DNA from: Oscillospiraceae bacterium
Lineage (GTDB): Bacteria > Bacillota > Clostridia > Oscillospirales > Acutalibacteraceae
DNA length: 64,000 nt
Assembly: GCA_031282735.1 (NCBI GenBank)
Contig: JAITDE010000069.1
Location: 1-64,000 of the forward strand
Direction of reading: 5' to 3'
Part shown: one piece after another, positions 53,743 through 63,236 of the stretch
Position numbering within the stretch: the stretch's first letter is position 1
Layout: the number at the start of each line of letters is the position of its first letter
Translations under genes and position numbers: made by a program
The notes under the pieces: model-generated
Databases searched by the model: none
Told to the model about the DNA's origin: nothing
What the model saw: the letters and a program-made list of their open reading frames with translations, nothing else

Positions 53743-54580
53743 ATTCACACCTGCCGCGAAAGCGCGGCGCAGTTTGCAAACCACTTATGTTAAGCGCATA
53801 TGGAATCCGTTTGTCGCCGCCGCGAAGCAGTATCGGCTTATTGAGGCGGGCGATAGAATTGCCGTTTGCGTTTCGGGCGGCAAAGATTCTTTTTTGCTTG
53901 CCATGCTTATGGCGATGCTCCATGAACATTCCGATGTGCCGTTCGAGCTTGTTTTGCTGAGCATGAATCCCGGCTACAATGATGAAAACGCCCGTCGCGT
54001 GCACGATAACGCCGCGTTGCTGGGTTTGGATGTTGTTTTTTTTGATGCCGACATCTTCGACACCGTCGCCAAAATGGATGGTTCGCCCTGCTATGTGTGT
54101 GCCCGCATGCGCCGCGGACATTTATACAAGGAAGCGCAAGCGCGGGGATGCAACAAAATTGCCCTTGGTCATCATTTCAACGATGTGATCGAAACCACAT
54201 TGATGAGCATGTTATACGGTGCGCAAATCCAGTCCATGCCTCCAAAGCTCAAAAGCAGAAACTATGAGGGCATGCAGCTGATCCGTCCGCTCTATCATGT
54301 GCGGGAGGACGACATCATCGCTTGGAAAAACCACAACCAACTCCAATTTATCCAATGTGCCTGCCGGTTCACGGAGCACTGCACCGCGTGCACGCCCGAC
54401 GACGGCGGCTCAAAACGCCAGGAGATGAAACGCCTGATTCGGGAACTACGCAAAACCCACCCCGACGTTGAAAAATGCATTTTCCAAAGCACGCGCAACG
54501 TGCGGCTTGATACCATGATCGCCTACACCCACCACGGACAGGAACATAGCTTTTTGGAAGATTTTTCGCCGCCGGAATAA
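53732..54580 (+). CDS. TtcA-like PP-loop tRNA thiolation ATPase
   Basis: 282 residues. N-type ATP pyrophosphatase with PP-loop 'CVSGGKDSFLLAML' near residue 49. 'SPCYVCARMRRG' supplies the CxxC of the TtcA/TtuA group, and 'KIALGHHFNDVIETTLMSMLYG' is the LGHxxxD region. A further cysteine cluster 'QCACRFTEHCTAC' lies near 210-223. It probably thiolates a tRNA base using an Fe-S cluster; the exact base is not predictable. rlmD follows 18 bp later. Confidence 0.85.
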   Translation: MPREFTPAAKARRSLQTTYVKRIWNPFVAAAKQYRLIEAGDRIAVCVSGGKDSFLLAMLMAMLHEHSDVPFELVLLSMNPGYNDENARRVHDNAALLGLDVVFFDADIFDTVAKMDGSPCYVCARMRRGHLYKEAQARGCNKIALGHHFNDVIETTLMSMLYGAQIQSMPPKLKSRNYEGMQLIRPLYHVREDDIIAWKNHNQLQFIQCACRFTEHCTACTPDDGGSKRQEMKRLIRELRKTHPDVEKCIFQSTRNVRLDTMIAYTHHGQEHSFLEDFSPPE

Positions 54581-54598
54581 AAATGAGGAAGAATCCGC

Positions 54599-55957
54599 GT
54601 GATAAAAAACGAAATCGCAGAGTTGAATATCATTGGTATGTCGCTGCAAGGCGCGGGGATTGCGCGGGTTGACGGCATGGCTGTTTTTGTGCCCGGCGCG
54701 GCGACAGGCGACCGCATACGTGCCGTGATTGTGAAAGTCAAAAGCAACCACGCGTTCGCGCGTTGCCTAGAGGTTCTATCGCCCTCCGCGCAACGAATCA
54801 CACCGGTTTGCGGCGTTTTTCCGCAATGCGGCGGGTGCGCTTTCCAGCATGTCGATTACGCCTGTGAGTTGGCGCTGAAAGAATCCGAAGTCCGCGAGAC
54901 ATTGCGCCGTATCGGCGGCATCGGCGCGCCTGTTATGCCGATGGTCGGCGCATCCTCGCCTTTGCGATACCGCAACAAAGCAATGCTCCCTGTTGGGCAA
55001 TCGCAAAACGGCATTGGCACGGGATATTTTGCCGCGCACAGCCATCGTATTATTTTTACGGACGACTGCCCGTTGCAGCCAGTGCTGTTTTCCGAAATCG
55101 CGCAAACCGTTTGCGGTTGGGCGCAAGAGAGCGGTTGTCCAATTTATGATGAGACGGCGCACACGGGTTGTTTGCGGCATATCTATTTGCGCCAAAGCTT
55201 TTTCAACGGCGATATATTGGTCACGCTTGTTGTCAACGCAAAACAAGTGCCGCGCACCGATTTGCTGATCAAAGCATTGTGTACGCAACATCCGGCCGTC
55301 AAGGGGATATTGTTGAATCATCACGAAAAGCAAAGCAACGCGGTGTTGGGCGAAGGCCTCACCTGCCTTTGGGGCACGACGCGTGTGCATGAGGAACTCT
55401 GCGGACTGCGGTTTCAATTGTCGCCGCTTTCGTTTTTTCAGATTCATCCGCCGCAAGCCGAAAAGCTTTACACAATCGCCGCGCAATACGCCAACTTGGG
55501 CGGCGGCGAACGGATTTTGGATTTGTATTGCGGCACGGGGACGATCGGGCTTTCGATGGCAAAGGAAGCAAAGGAAGTGATTGGCGTTGAGGTTGTGCCG
55601 TCCGCGATTGCCGACGCGAACGAAAACGCAAGGCAAAACGGGATTGTCAATGCCCGCTTTTTGCGCATGGATGCCGCGGATGCCGCAAAACAGTTGTTCG
55701 CGGAACAATGGCATCCGGATGTCGTTTTGCTCGATCCGCCACGCAAGGGCTGTTCCGCCGCAACATTAGAAGTTGTCGCCGGCATGCGCCCCGCGCGCAT
55801 TGTCTATATTTCTTGCGATCCCGCAACGCTTGCGCGGGATTTGGCGTTGCTTGCCGAATGGGGTTATCAAACACAAGAAGTGACGCCCGTGGATATGTTT
55901 CCGCGCACGGCGCACGTGGAATGCTGTGCCTTAGTCGCCGCGATGGGTTGGCGTTAA
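54599..55957 (+). CDS. rlmD: 23S rRNA (uracil-5)-methyltransferase RlmD-like
   Basis: 452 residues. N-terminal TRAM domain (about 5-60), a [4Fe-4S] site 'CGVFPQCGGCAFQH', a SAM-binding 'LDLYCGTGTIGLSMA', 'LLDPPRKGCS' and the catalytic cysteine in 'IVYISCDPATLARDL'. This is the RumA/RlmD/TrmFO-unrelated uracil C5 methylase family. Which uracil (1939 or 747) is modified cannot be told. It starts with GTG at 54599 after GAGGAAG and is probably co-transcribed with the TtcA-like gene. Confidence 0.9.
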   Translation: MIKNEIAELNIIGMSLQGAGIARVDGMAVFVPGAATGDRIRAVIVKVKSNHAFARCLEVLSPSAQRITPVCGVFPQCGGCAFQHVDYACELALKESEVRETLRRIGGIGAPVMPMVGASSPLRYRNKAMLPVGQSQNGIGTGYFAAHSHRIIFTDDCPLQPVLFSEIAQTVCGWAQESGCPIYDETAHTGCLRHIYLRQSFFNGDILVTLVVNAKQVPRTDLLIKALCTQHPAVKGILLNHHEKQSNAVLGEGLTCLWGTTRVHEELCGLRFQLSPLSFFQIHPPQAEKLYTIAAQYANLGGGERILDLYCGTGTIGLSMAKEAKEVIGVEVVPSAIADANENARQNGIVNARFLRMDAADAAKQLFAEQWHPDVVLLDPPRKGCSAATLEVVAGMRPARIVYISCDPATLARDLALLAEWGYQTQEVTPVDMFPRTAHVECCALVAAMGWR

Positions 55958-55987
55958 AAAATAAAAGCGATACAAAATACGATTTGC

Positions 55988-57085
55988 TCACACGTTAAAT
56001 CGGAACAGCGTTACGTCGCCATCCTGCATCACATATTCTTTGCCCTCACTGCGGACAAGTCCTTTGTCTTTGGCGGCGGATATTGTGCCGCATTCCATCA
56101 ACGCGTCGTAGGCGATAATTTCGGCACGGATAAAACCGCGTTCGATGTCGCTGTGGATTTTTCCGGCCGCTTGCGGTGCTTTCGTGCCGTTTTTGATTGT
56201 CCACGCGCGCACTTCAGGCGTGCCGGCCGTTAGGAACGAAATGAATCCCAACAGGGAATAACTTTTTTGAATCAATTGTGCCAAGCCGCCGCTTTGCACC
56301 CCGAGTTCGTTCATGAACTCCGCGCGTTCCTCGGGCGGCATATCCACAAGCTGTTCTTCCAGCGCGGCGCAAACGGGAAGCACTTCGGCGCGTTCGGCTT
56401 CCGCAATCCCCAAAACGGTTTGATAGGCGGCGTTTTGCGCGATATTGCCGTTGGCGTAATCCGCTTCGCTGAAATTGCAAACAAAAATCACAGGTTTGAT
56501 GGTGAGCAGCGCGACGGACTCCAGCGTATCCCGCTCATCGGAGGAGCAATCAAATGTGCGCGCGGGGCGCCCGGTCTCCAAGTGTGCGCGCAGACGTTTG
56601 CAAAGCTCCAATTCTGTCGCCAGCGATTTGTCGCCCTTGAGCGCCTTTGTGCCGCGTTCAATGCGGCGATCGAGGAGTTCGATATCCGAAAAAATCAGTT
56701 CCAGCCGAATGGTTTCGATGTCGCGTGATGGATTGATTCCGCCGTCCACATGCACAATATCGTCGTCCTCAAAACAGCGGACGACGTGGATGATCGCGTC
56801 CACTTCGCGGATATGCGACAAAAATTTGTTGCCCAAACCCTCACCTTTGGACGCGCCGCGCACAAGCCCGGCAATATCCACGAATTCCACGACCGCAGGC
56901 GTGATTTTTTTTGGCTGATAAATGTCCGCCAACGCGGTGAGGCGATCGTCGGGCACAACCGCCATGCCAACGTTCGGTTCGATGGTGCAAAACGGATAGT
57001 TCGCCGCCTGCGCCCCCGCGTTGGTTAAAACGTTGAACAACGTGCTTTTGCCGACGTTTGGTAAACCGACGATGCCGAGCTTCAT
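55988..57085 (-). CDS. ychF: YchF/Ola1-family ribosome-associated ATPase
   Basis: 365 residues. Obg-related P-loop protein: G1 '[18 protein letters not shown]', G3 '[20 protein letters not shown]', a noncanonical G4 '[11 protein letters not shown]' typical of YchF, a coiled-coil insertion, and a C-terminal TGS domain. Translation or stress-linked ATPase. Its ATG overlaps the metK stop by 4 bp. Confidence 0.96.
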   Translation of the reverse strand: MKLGIVGLPNVGKSTLFNVLTNAGAQAANYPFCTIEPNVGMAVVPDDRLTALADIYQPKKITPAVVEFVDIAGLVRGASKGEGLGNKFLSHIREVDAIIHVVRCFEDDDIVHVDGGINPSRDIETIRLELIFSDIELLDRRIERGTKALKGDKSLATELELCKRLRAHLETGRPARTFDCSSDERDTLESVALLTIKPVIFVCNFSEADYANGNIAQNAAYQTVLGIAEAERAEVLPVCAALEEQLVDMPPEERAEFMNELGVQSGGLAQLIQKSYSLLGFISFLTAGTPEVRAWTIKNGTKAPQAAGKIHSDIERGFIRAEIIAYDALMECGTISAAKDKGLVRSEGKEYVMQDGDVTLFRFNV

Positions 57086-58287
57086 GCAATGCCTCCCAAT
57101 GCTTTAAGTGCGCCGACCGCATCCGTTTTTTCCCATGGTAAATCCAAATCCAAACGCCCGACATGACCCAATGCCGCCAACTGCTGATAAATCGGACGCT
57201 GCAAATCAAAACGTTTGATGATCGCCGTTGGGCGCAAATCGAATGTGGCGCGCACAAAATCCGCAATTTGGGTATCGGGCAAAACACCCGTGCCGAAAGT
57301 TTCAATCAAAATGGAAACCGGGTGCGCAACGCCGATGGCATACGCCAACTGCACCTCCGCTTTTTTGGCAAGCCCCGCCGCGACAATATTTTTTGCCGCG
57401 TGCCGCGCGGCATAGGCCGCCGACCTGTCCACTTTTGTGGGATCTTTGCCCGAAAACGCGCCGCCGCCATGCCTTGCGTAACCGCCGTAGGTGTCCACGA
57501 TGATTTTGCGTCCCGTCAAACCGCTGTCGCCCGCGGGACCGCCGATCACAAAACGCCCCGTGGGGTTGACGAAATATTTTGTATTTCCGTCCAGCCAATT
57601 GCTTGGAATCACAGGTTTAATCACATATTCCAAAATATCTTTGCGGATTTGTTCCAGCGTCGCCTCAGGCGCATGCTGCGTGGACACAACGACCGTATCC
57701 ACGCGCACGGGTACGCCGTCGTCATATTCCACCGTCACTTGGGTTTTGCCGTCAGGGCGCAGATAGGGCAACGTGCCATCCTTGCGGATCTTTGTCAACC
57801 GTCTCGCGAGCGCGTGGGCAAGCGAAATGGGCAGAGGCATCAACTCTTCGGTCTCGTCGCAGGCGTAGCCGAACATGATCCCTTGGTCGCCCGCGCCGTT
57901 GGAGAGTTCCTCCGCGTCTTCGGCGGCGTTTTTTTGCTCCAAAGAGCGATCCACGCCCAACGCGATGTCTTTTGATTGCTCATCAATCACCGTGAGCACG
58001 GCGCATGTGTTGCCGTCAAAACCAATATCCGCGCTGTTGTAGCCGATATCCGTCGACACCTTGCGGGCGATTGCCTGAAAATCCACAAAACCCGTCGTGC
58101 TGATTTCGCCCATAATCAAAATCATACCGGTGGTGGTCGCGCATTCGCACGCCACGCGCCCAAGCGGATCTTGCGCCAAAATAGCGTCGAGCACCGCGTC
58201 GGAAATTTGGTCGCAGAGTTTATCGGGATGACCCTCCGTTACGGATTCGGACGTAAAGAATTTGCGGTTTTGCTGATGATCTGACAT
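57082..58287 (-). CDS. metK: S-adenosylmethionine synthetase
   Basis: 401 residues. Makes SAM from methionine and ATP. '[20 protein letters not shown]', '[12 protein letters not shown]', '[21 protein letters not shown]' and '[19 protein letters not shown]' are all present. SAM is the methyl donor of RsmI and RlmD nearby. It lies 77 bp downstream of tRNA-Thr on the same strand. No SAM riboswitch was recognised in that spacer. Confidence 0.97.
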   Translation of the reverse strand: MSDHQQNRKFFTSESVTEGHPDKLCDQISDAVLDAILAQDPLGRVACECATTTGMILIMGEISTTGFVDFQAIARKVSTDIGYNSADIGFDGNTCAVLTVIDEQSKDIALGVDRSLEQKNAAEDAEELSNGAGDQGIMFGYACDETEELMPLPISLAHALARRLTKIRKDGTLPYLRPDGKTQVTVEYDDGVPVRVDTVVVSTQHAPEATLEQIRKDILEYVIKPVIPSNWLDGNTKYFVNPTGRFVIGGPAGDSGLTGRKIIVDTYGGYARHGGGAFSGKDPTKVDRSAAYAARHAAKNIVAAGLAKKAEVQLAYAIGVAHPVSILIETFGTGVLPDTQIADFVRATFDLRPTAIIKRFDLQRPIYQQLAALGHVGRLDLDLPWEKTDAVGALKALGGIA

Positions 58288-58364
58288 AATCTAAAAATCC
58301 CCCTTCACATATTCACATATAAAGAAACTGCGGCGTAGCCCACAAAGGAGCCGCGCCGTAGGTA

Positions 58365-58440
58365 TGGAGCTGGTGGACGGACTTGAACCCCCGACCTGCT
58401 GATTACAAATCAGCTGCTCTACCAACTGAGCTACACCAGC
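58365..58440 (-). tRNA. tRNA-Thr (anticodon TGT), CCA encoded
   Basis: 76 nt: acceptor GCTGGTG/CACCAGC, D arm GCTC/GAGC, anticodon stem CTGAT/ATCAG with loop TTGTAA region giving TGT, T arm with GGTTCAAGT, and encoded CCA. All stems pair well. It may be co-transcribed with metK. Confidence 0.94.
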
Positions 58441-58455
58441 GCGATTGACAAGAGC

Positions 58456-58484
58456 AGTATACACGCTTATCGCGCGTTTGTCAA
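58456..58484 (-). promoter_or_regulatory. Promoter of tRNA-Thr (and possibly metK-ychF)
   Basis: On the minus strand TTGACA, 17 bases, TATACT, 15 bp before the tRNA. Confidence 0.85.
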
Positions 58485-58548
58485 GATGTTAGCGCAAAAA
58501 TGTTTTGCGGCATCCGATTATTTGCCGTATAATGTCTCTCGTATTCCA

Positions 58549-60168
58549 TTATGGCTGTTCCGTGATCGGTCTGTCCTCCGTCGGCTGTTCAAAGGATAAA
58601 AAGTTGTTGTGCGCCGCTACACCAAACCGCATGCGGAAAATCTCGCATGCCATGGCAGGAATATAGAGCTGCCCGCGTTGCCCGCGATAAACGGGCAGCG
58701 GCAACGCCAAATCGCCGGCACTCGTTTGCGCGATATTGCTACCCTCGGTAAAAACACCCCACGCGCCGTAGATTTCAAGGCGGATCTGTCCTTTGGTTTT
58801 GGTCACGGCGCCGCCGATGCTTTGAATTAAAACGCCCATTGGTACGCACCAAACGCTGTCTTTTTGTTCGCAGGGCGTGTCAGCCTGCGCCAATCCCAAA
58901 TCCCAGCCTTTATACATCATGCGGGTGCGGTTGAACATCGGCGGCAGGGCGTGGGGTAGAACGCAATCCGTCGTCTTATTAATCACGCATTTGTCCATCA
59001 CGCGTCCGTCGCTCAAAACGCTTGTGAGCGTGAGCGTCATTCCGTCCACTTCGACGATCACGGCGGCGGCAATGTTCTCTTCCATGGTGTATTGCGCGGC
59101 GTGCCAGACTTTTGCCAAGGAGCGTGTGCCGGGCGGATTGTAATTCCCGTTGCCGATGTTATAGTGGATTGTTCCTTTTGAGGGCTGTGCAAACAGGCTT
59201 TCGTTGCGCAATGGAAAACTTCGCGCAAAGCTGTGTTCATGCCCCGCAAAAATCAAATCGAACGATTCAAAGCCTTCGCGCATCGCGGGATAGGCATCGT
59301 AGTTTTCCAAATTTACGCCCGAATAGCAAATGGGGAAATGATACACACCGATTTTCCAAGCGGCATCGGTCGCTTTGCAGGAGTCGATCATCCACTGATT
59401 GACAATCTCCGGTTCGTTGATGCCGACTACGCCGATCATCACATCGCCGTAACGGAACGTGTAGTTTTCGGTCGTCCAGCCGTCGGGACCGTTTTGCGGG
59501 TATGCGCCGCAGAACTGCGTACCGAAATACGCCGCCGGTTCGGCGTAGTAACGCCCGACGCCTTTGGCATAATCCGCAAAGCCGCGGTTGTCGTGGTTGC
59601 CGAGCGTCATCATGAACGGCATGGATTCCGCAATGCCGGCAAGACCCGCAAAAAGACCGTTCCATTGCACCTCATGCTGCCCGCAATCGGTGTTGTCGCC
59701 CGCCGTGAGGAGAAAAGCGCAATCGGGGTGCGCTTGCAGGAGAGACTGCAAAAAATCATGGAGCGTACCATAGTCAGGGCAATCGTGCGGCGATCCTTTT
59801 TGGATGTCCGATATACAAATGAATTTGAATTTTTTGGGATCGGCTTCGCCCGTCGCAAACAAAAACGGACCCGCGCGGTGCGTTTGGTTCCCGCAGGTGT
59901 AGCGATAGCGCGTGTTCGGCTTTAAATCCGGCATATGCGCGCTGTGCATGACACTTTGATCGATATCGGATTCAAACAAGCGATTTTCGGCTTCCAAACG
60001 AACGTGGCCGCTGTCGGGGATATCCTCCCAAAAATCCAAAAAGCCGGTCGGAGCGTCCAAACTGGTGCGCCAAGTGACGGCGCGCTGGGAGGCGGCTTTT
60101 TCCAAAAGGCTGAGCATGATGTGGTCAGGATTCGGCGTACTGCCGCGCACGGGTTTTGGCATGGACAT
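58549..60168 (-). CDS. Purple-acid-phosphatase-like metallophosphoesterase
   Basis: 539 residues. A fibronectin-like N-terminal domain (about 10-105) is followed by a calcineurin-type phosphoesterase: 'FICISDIQKG', 'LTAGDNTDCG', 'MTLGNHDNRG', 'GVYHFPICYS' and 'IFAGHEHSFAR' carry the metal ligands. A further ~170-residue beta-rich C-terminal region is unassigned. The layout matches purple acid phosphatases, but no signal peptide is visible, so it would act in the cytoplasm unless exported otherwise. The start is weak (AAGAAAG before ATG). Confidence 0.85.
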   Translation of the reverse strand: MSMPKPVRGSTPNPDHIMLSLLEKAASQRAVTWRTSLDAPTGFLDFWEDIPDSGHVRLEAENRLFESDIDQSVMHSAHMPDLKPNTRYRYTCGNQTHRAGPFLFATGEADPKKFKFICISDIQKGSPHDCPDYGTLHDFLQSLLQAHPDCAFLLTAGDNTDCGQHEVQWNGLFAGLAGIAESMPFMMTLGNHDNRGFADYAKGVGRYYAEPAAYFGTQFCGAYPQNGPDGWTTENYTFRYGDVMIGVVGINEPEIVNQWMIDSCKATDAAWKIGVYHFPICYSGVNLENYDAYPAMREGFESFDLIFAGHEHSFARSFPLRNESLFAQPSKGTIHYNIGNGNYNPPGTRSLAKVWHAAQYTMEENIAAAVIVEVDGMTLTLTSVLSDGRVMDKCVINKTTDCVLPHALPPMFNRTRMMYKGWDLGLAQADTPCEQKDSVWCVPMGVLIQSIGGAVTKTKGQIRLEIYGAWGVFTEGSNIAQTSAGDLALPLPVYRGQRGQLYIPAMACEIFRMRFGVAAHNNFLSFEQPTEDRPITEQP

Positions 60169-60194
60169 TCACTGCTTTCTTGTGTGTTCTGCAA

Positions 60195-60223
60195 GAACTA
60201 TAACACGAGGCGCAAAATTTGTC
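60195..60223 (-). promoter_or_regulatory. Promoter of the phosphoesterase gene
   Basis: On the minus strand TTGACA, 17 bases, TATAGT, 27 bp before the start codon. Confidence 0.8.
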
Positions 60224-60276
60224 AACATATATTGAAACTGATTTCTGTTTTTCGTCTCATTTTCGTCTCAATCCCC

Positions 60277-60305
60277 TTGCGTTTTCCATCAAGAGCGCGT
60301 ATAAT
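60277..60305 (+). promoter_or_regulatory. Promoter of trpDC
   Basis: TTGCGT, 17 bases, TATAAT, 58 bp before trpD. No T-box, Trp-rich leader peptide or terminator fits in the short leader. Confidence 0.78.
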
Positions 60306-60363
60306 GTTAGAATGAGAGAAAATAAAGAAGTTGGAAAAAGAAGAGGAAAAGAGGAGGATCGAC

Positions 60364-61377
60364 ATGATCCAACAGGCAATTGCCTGCGCGGCGGCGCGGA
60401 AGGATATCACGTTTGGCGAAGCGAAAGCCGTGATGAACGAAATCATGGGCGGCGAGGCAAGCCAAATCCAAATGGCGGCCTATCTGGCGGCCATGAGCGC
60501 GAAGGGCGAAACAATCGACGAAATCACAGGTTCGGCGGCAGGGATGCGCGAACACTGTATGCGGCTGTTGCACGACATGGACGTTTTGGAAATTGTCGGC
60601 ACAGGCGGCGATCAATCCAATTCGTTCAATATTTCCACAACATCCGCGCTTGTGATTTCCGCGGCGGGGATTCCCGTGGCGAAACACGGCAACCGTGCGG
60701 CATCCAGCCGATGCGGCGCGGCGGATGTGCTGGAAGCTTTGGGTGTTAGGATCAATATTCCGCCCGAACAGAGTTTGGCGATTTTGCGTGAGATTCGTTT
60801 GTGCTTTTTGTTCGCGCAGAACTATCACATCGCAATGAAATATGTCGCTCCCGTGCGCAAAGAGTTGGGAATCCGCACCATGTTCAATATTTTGGGTCCG
60901 CTGGTCAATCCGGCGGGAGCGAAAATGCAATTGCTCGGCGTGTATGAAAAAGATTTGGTGGAGCCGATGGCGCGGGTGCTATCCAATTTGGGTGTGCAAA
61001 ACGCCATGGTCGTGTTCGGCGAGGATGGTTTGGACGAAATATCCCTCAGTGCGCCGACCCGCGTTTGCGAACTGCGTGACGGCGCGTTTGAGTCCTACAC
61101 CATCGCCCCTGAGCAGTACGGGATGCAACGCTGTGCCAAACAGGAGTTGGTGGGCGGTTCTCCCGCCGAAAACGCGGCGATCACCCGTGCCATTTTGCAA
61201 GGCGAAAAAGGCGCAAAACGCAATGCCGTTGTGCTTAATTCCGCTGCGGCAATCCATATTGCGAAGCCCGCGCTTTCCATCGCCCAAGCAATTTCGCTTG
61301 CCGAAGAGCTGATCGACACAGGCAAAGCCATGCGGCAATTGGAGCGATTCGCGGAACTCAGCCAGGCGAAAGGATAA
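60364..61377 (+). CDS. trpD: Anthranilate phosphoribosyltransferase TrpD
   Basis: 337 residues. Transfers phosphoribosyl from PRPP to anthranilate. 'EIVGTGGDQSNSFNISTTSA' is the PRPP loop, 'AKHGNRAASSRCGAADVLEALG' and 'GIRTMFNILGPLVNPA' the anthranilate and metal regions. The ATG at 60364 follows GAGGAGG; the track start at 60331 is a TTG in that purine-rich leader. No trpE or trpG was seen upstream, so the first pathway step is encoded elsewhere. Confidence 0.95.
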   Translation: MIQQAIACAAARKDITFGEAKAVMNEIMGGEASQIQMAAYLAAMSAKGETIDEITGSAAGMREHCMRLLHDMDVLEIVGTGGDQSNSFNISTTSALVISAAGIPVAKHGNRAASSRCGAADVLEALGVRINIPPEQSLAILREIRLCFLFAQNYHIAMKYVAPVRKELGIRTMFNILGPLVNPAGAKMQLLGVYEKDLVEPMARVLSNLGVQNAMVVFGEDGLDEISLSAPTRVCELRDGAFESYTIAPEQYGMQRCAKQELVGGSPAENAAITRAILQGEKGAKRNAVVLNSAAAIHIAKPALSIAQAISLAEELIDTGKAMRQLERFAELSQAKG

Positions 61378-61386
61378 TTTGCAAAC

Positions 61387-62139
61387 ATGATTTTGGACAA
61401 ACTCGCACAGAGCACCCGCGTTCGCGTGGAACGCGCAAAGTGCGGCGTCACGTTGGAAGAGATGCGCGCGTTCGCCGAAAAATCGCCTGTTCCGGCAGGG
61501 ATATCGTTCAAAGAAGCCATTGCGGCGCAGGGGCTTTCAATGATTTGCGAAATCAAAAAAGCGTCGCCTTCCAAGGGCGTGATTGCGGCGGATTTTCCCT
61601 ATTTGGAGATTGCGCGGCAATATGAACAACAGGGCGCGGCGGCGGTTTCGGTTTTGACTGAACCTGATTATTTTTTGGGCGACGACGCCTATTTAAGGGC
61701 AATTGCGTCAAGCATAAAAATCCCTGCCCTGCGCAAGGATTTCACGATTGACGCTTACCAAATCTATGAGGCAAAACAATTGGGCGCACGGGCGGTTTTG
61801 CTCATTTGCGCTTTGCTGGACGACGCGCGATTGGAGGAATACCAAGCGATTGCGCAGTCCATCGGGCTTGACGCGCTGGTTGAAACGCACGACGCAAGAG
61901 AAATGGAGCGGGCTTTGCGGGCGAACGCGCAAATCATCGGCGCGAACAATCGCAACTTGCAAACGTTTGAAGTGGATTTACAAGTCAGTGTGCGTCTGCG
62001 TCCGCTCGTGCCGAAGGATCGCCTCTTTGTCGCCGAGAGCGGCATAAGATCGCAAGCGGATTTGGCGTTGATGAAATCCATCGGCGCGGATGCCGTTTTG
62101 GTCGGCGAAGCAATGATGCGGAAGCAATTGACGATCTGA
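61387..62139 (+). CDS. trpC: Indole-3-glycerol phosphate synthase TrpC
   Basis: 250 residues. Ring closure to indole-3-glycerol phosphate. 'ICEIKKASPSKGVI' (catalytic Lys), 'VLTEPDYFLGDDAYL', 'ALRKDFTIDAYQIYEA', 'IIGANNRNLQTFEVD' and 'FVAESGIRSQADL' are diagnostic. It starts 9 bp after trpD; its product feeds TrpA/TrpB from the distant 32-34 kb locus. A composite repeat begins directly after the stop. Confidence 0.95.
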   Translation: MILDKLAQSTRVRVERAKCGVTLEEMRAFAEKSPVPAGISFKEAIAAQGLSMICEIKKASPSKGVIAADFPYLEIARQYEQQGAAAVSVLTEPDYFLGDDAYLRAIASSIKIPALRKDFTIDAYQIYEAKQLGARAVLLICALLDDARLEEYQAIAQSIGLDALVETHDAREMERALRANAQIIGANNRNLQTFEVDLQVSVRLRPLVPKDRLFVAESGIRSQADLALMKSIGADAVLVGEAMMRKQLTI

Positions 62140-62142
62140 CAC

Positions 62143-62441
62143 CTTACTTTTTCTGCCTTGCTTTTTCTGACTTACTTTTTCTGAAGAAAAAGTAAGCAAA
62201 AAGACTTTAGCCGCTTCGCGCTGTCATTTTTAGACTGATGTATAACTGATGTATATTTGCGCGGGCTAAATATGACAGCGCGAAGCGACTGCTCCCCGCA
62301 GGGGCGCGCGATCATTTTTAGACTGATTTATATTTGCGCAGTCTGCAAATGACAGCGCGAAGCGGGTGCTCGCCGCAGGCGCGCGAAGCGTGAAAAAGTT
62401 CTTTTGCTTCTTTTCTTTCAAGAAAAGAAGACAAGAAAAGA
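62143..62441. repeat. Composite interspersed repeat, longest copy (about 300 bp)
   Basis: It contains partial and complete class A palindromes (CTTACTTTTTCTGAAGAAAAAGTAAG at 62171-62196), an inverted core CCGCTTCGCGCTGTCA, the linker TGTATATTTGCGCGGGCTAAATATGACAGCGCGAAGCG, a second linker-core unit, two 'GCTCGCCGCAGGCGCGCGAAGCG'-type segments, and a class B unit ending TTCTTTTCTTTCAAGAAAAGAAG. No ORF in the 377-bp trpC-lipoprotein spacer appears real. Confidence 0.82.
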
Positions 62442-62448
62442 AGAGGGC

Positions 62449-62477
62449 TTGTATTTTTGCTCAAAATCTGCTATACT
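62449..62477 (+). promoter_or_regulatory. Promoter of the lipoprotein gene
   Basis: TTGTAT, 17 bases, TATACT, 39 bp before the start codon. It begins immediately after the class B repeat unit. Confidence 0.7.
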
Positions 62478-62516
62478 AGACGGCAGTTGGTGCGATCATG
62501 GACGGGAGGATTCCGT

Positions 62517-63194
62517 ATGCGAAAAATTTTTGCTTTTGCACTTGCCGCCGCGTTTCTTTTGTTTTGCCAAGCCTGTGGCGCAACAGGCGAGCGAAGCGAT
62601 GCCGATGAGGTGATCATGACGGGTGAAACGCTCACATTGCCAACCGTGATGGCGACGGACGAAAACGGCAAAGTGATCACAACACCCGACGGCGAACCGT
62701 CGACATACTACCCTGCGGCGAGCCAAAGCGGTCAGGTCGTCAAAAACGATTGGAACGCGTTCCCCGTGCCGAACACGGCAAGACCTTACGATCTCTATAA
62801 CCCGGGCGATCCCGCGCTAAACAGCACGACCGACCACGGTAACGGCATGATCACAGGCAAAATCGCGTGGCCTGTCGCCGATTTGCCCAGTGCGTTGCCG
62901 GCCGCCACGGCATATATCGACCGTTTGGATCTCAGCCAAAGCGCGGACAAAATAGAGCAGACTGTCACGGTTATCGAGATGCCTTATGTGATTTTTTTGC
63001 GCTATATCGAACAACTGCAAGCCGCCGGCATTCAATCGCAAACATTAGAACTCCCGCAAGCCCAGCCCAGCGGTGAATCCGCCATTTTTGTCGGCACGGC
63101 GGGGATTTACACCATTAGCGCGATTTGGCAGCCGAGCGACATGAGTCATTTCACCGCCAACTTCCGTTTGAAGATTGAATCAAACGGCGCATGA
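62517..63194 (+). CDS. Probable lipoprotein of unknown function
   Basis: 225 residues from the ATG after GGGAGG. The N-terminus MRKIFAFALAAAFLLFCQAC is a signal peptide with a lipobox-like CQAC, so Cys20 would be lipidated, though the -3 position is atypical. The mature part has a Thr-rich linker, then an alpha/beta-looking domain with 'GMITGKIAWPVADLPSALP' and 'YVIFLRYIEQLQAAGI'. No catalytic motif. The two following genes may be unrelated. Confidence 0.7.
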   Translation: MRKIFAFALAAAFLLFCQACGATGERSDADEVIMTGETLTLPTVMATDENGKVITTPDGEPSTYYPAASQSGQVVKNDWNAFPVPNTARPYDLYNPGDPALNSTTDHGNGMITGKIAWPVADLPSALPAATAYIDRLDLSQSADKIEQTVTVIEMPYVIFLRYIEQLQAAGIQSQTLELPQAQPSGESAIFVGTAGIYTISAIWQPSDMSHFTANFRLKIESNGA

Positions 63195-63236
63195 CAGAGG
63201 AGTTGAAACGAGAGAGTATGAAAGAAAGAGGTTTTT

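Noticed and set aside
58288-58364. SAM riboswitch or terminator between tRNA-Thr and metK
   Set aside because: Only a weak CGGCG/CGCCG pairing is visible; no SAM aptamer motifs and no clean U-tract.
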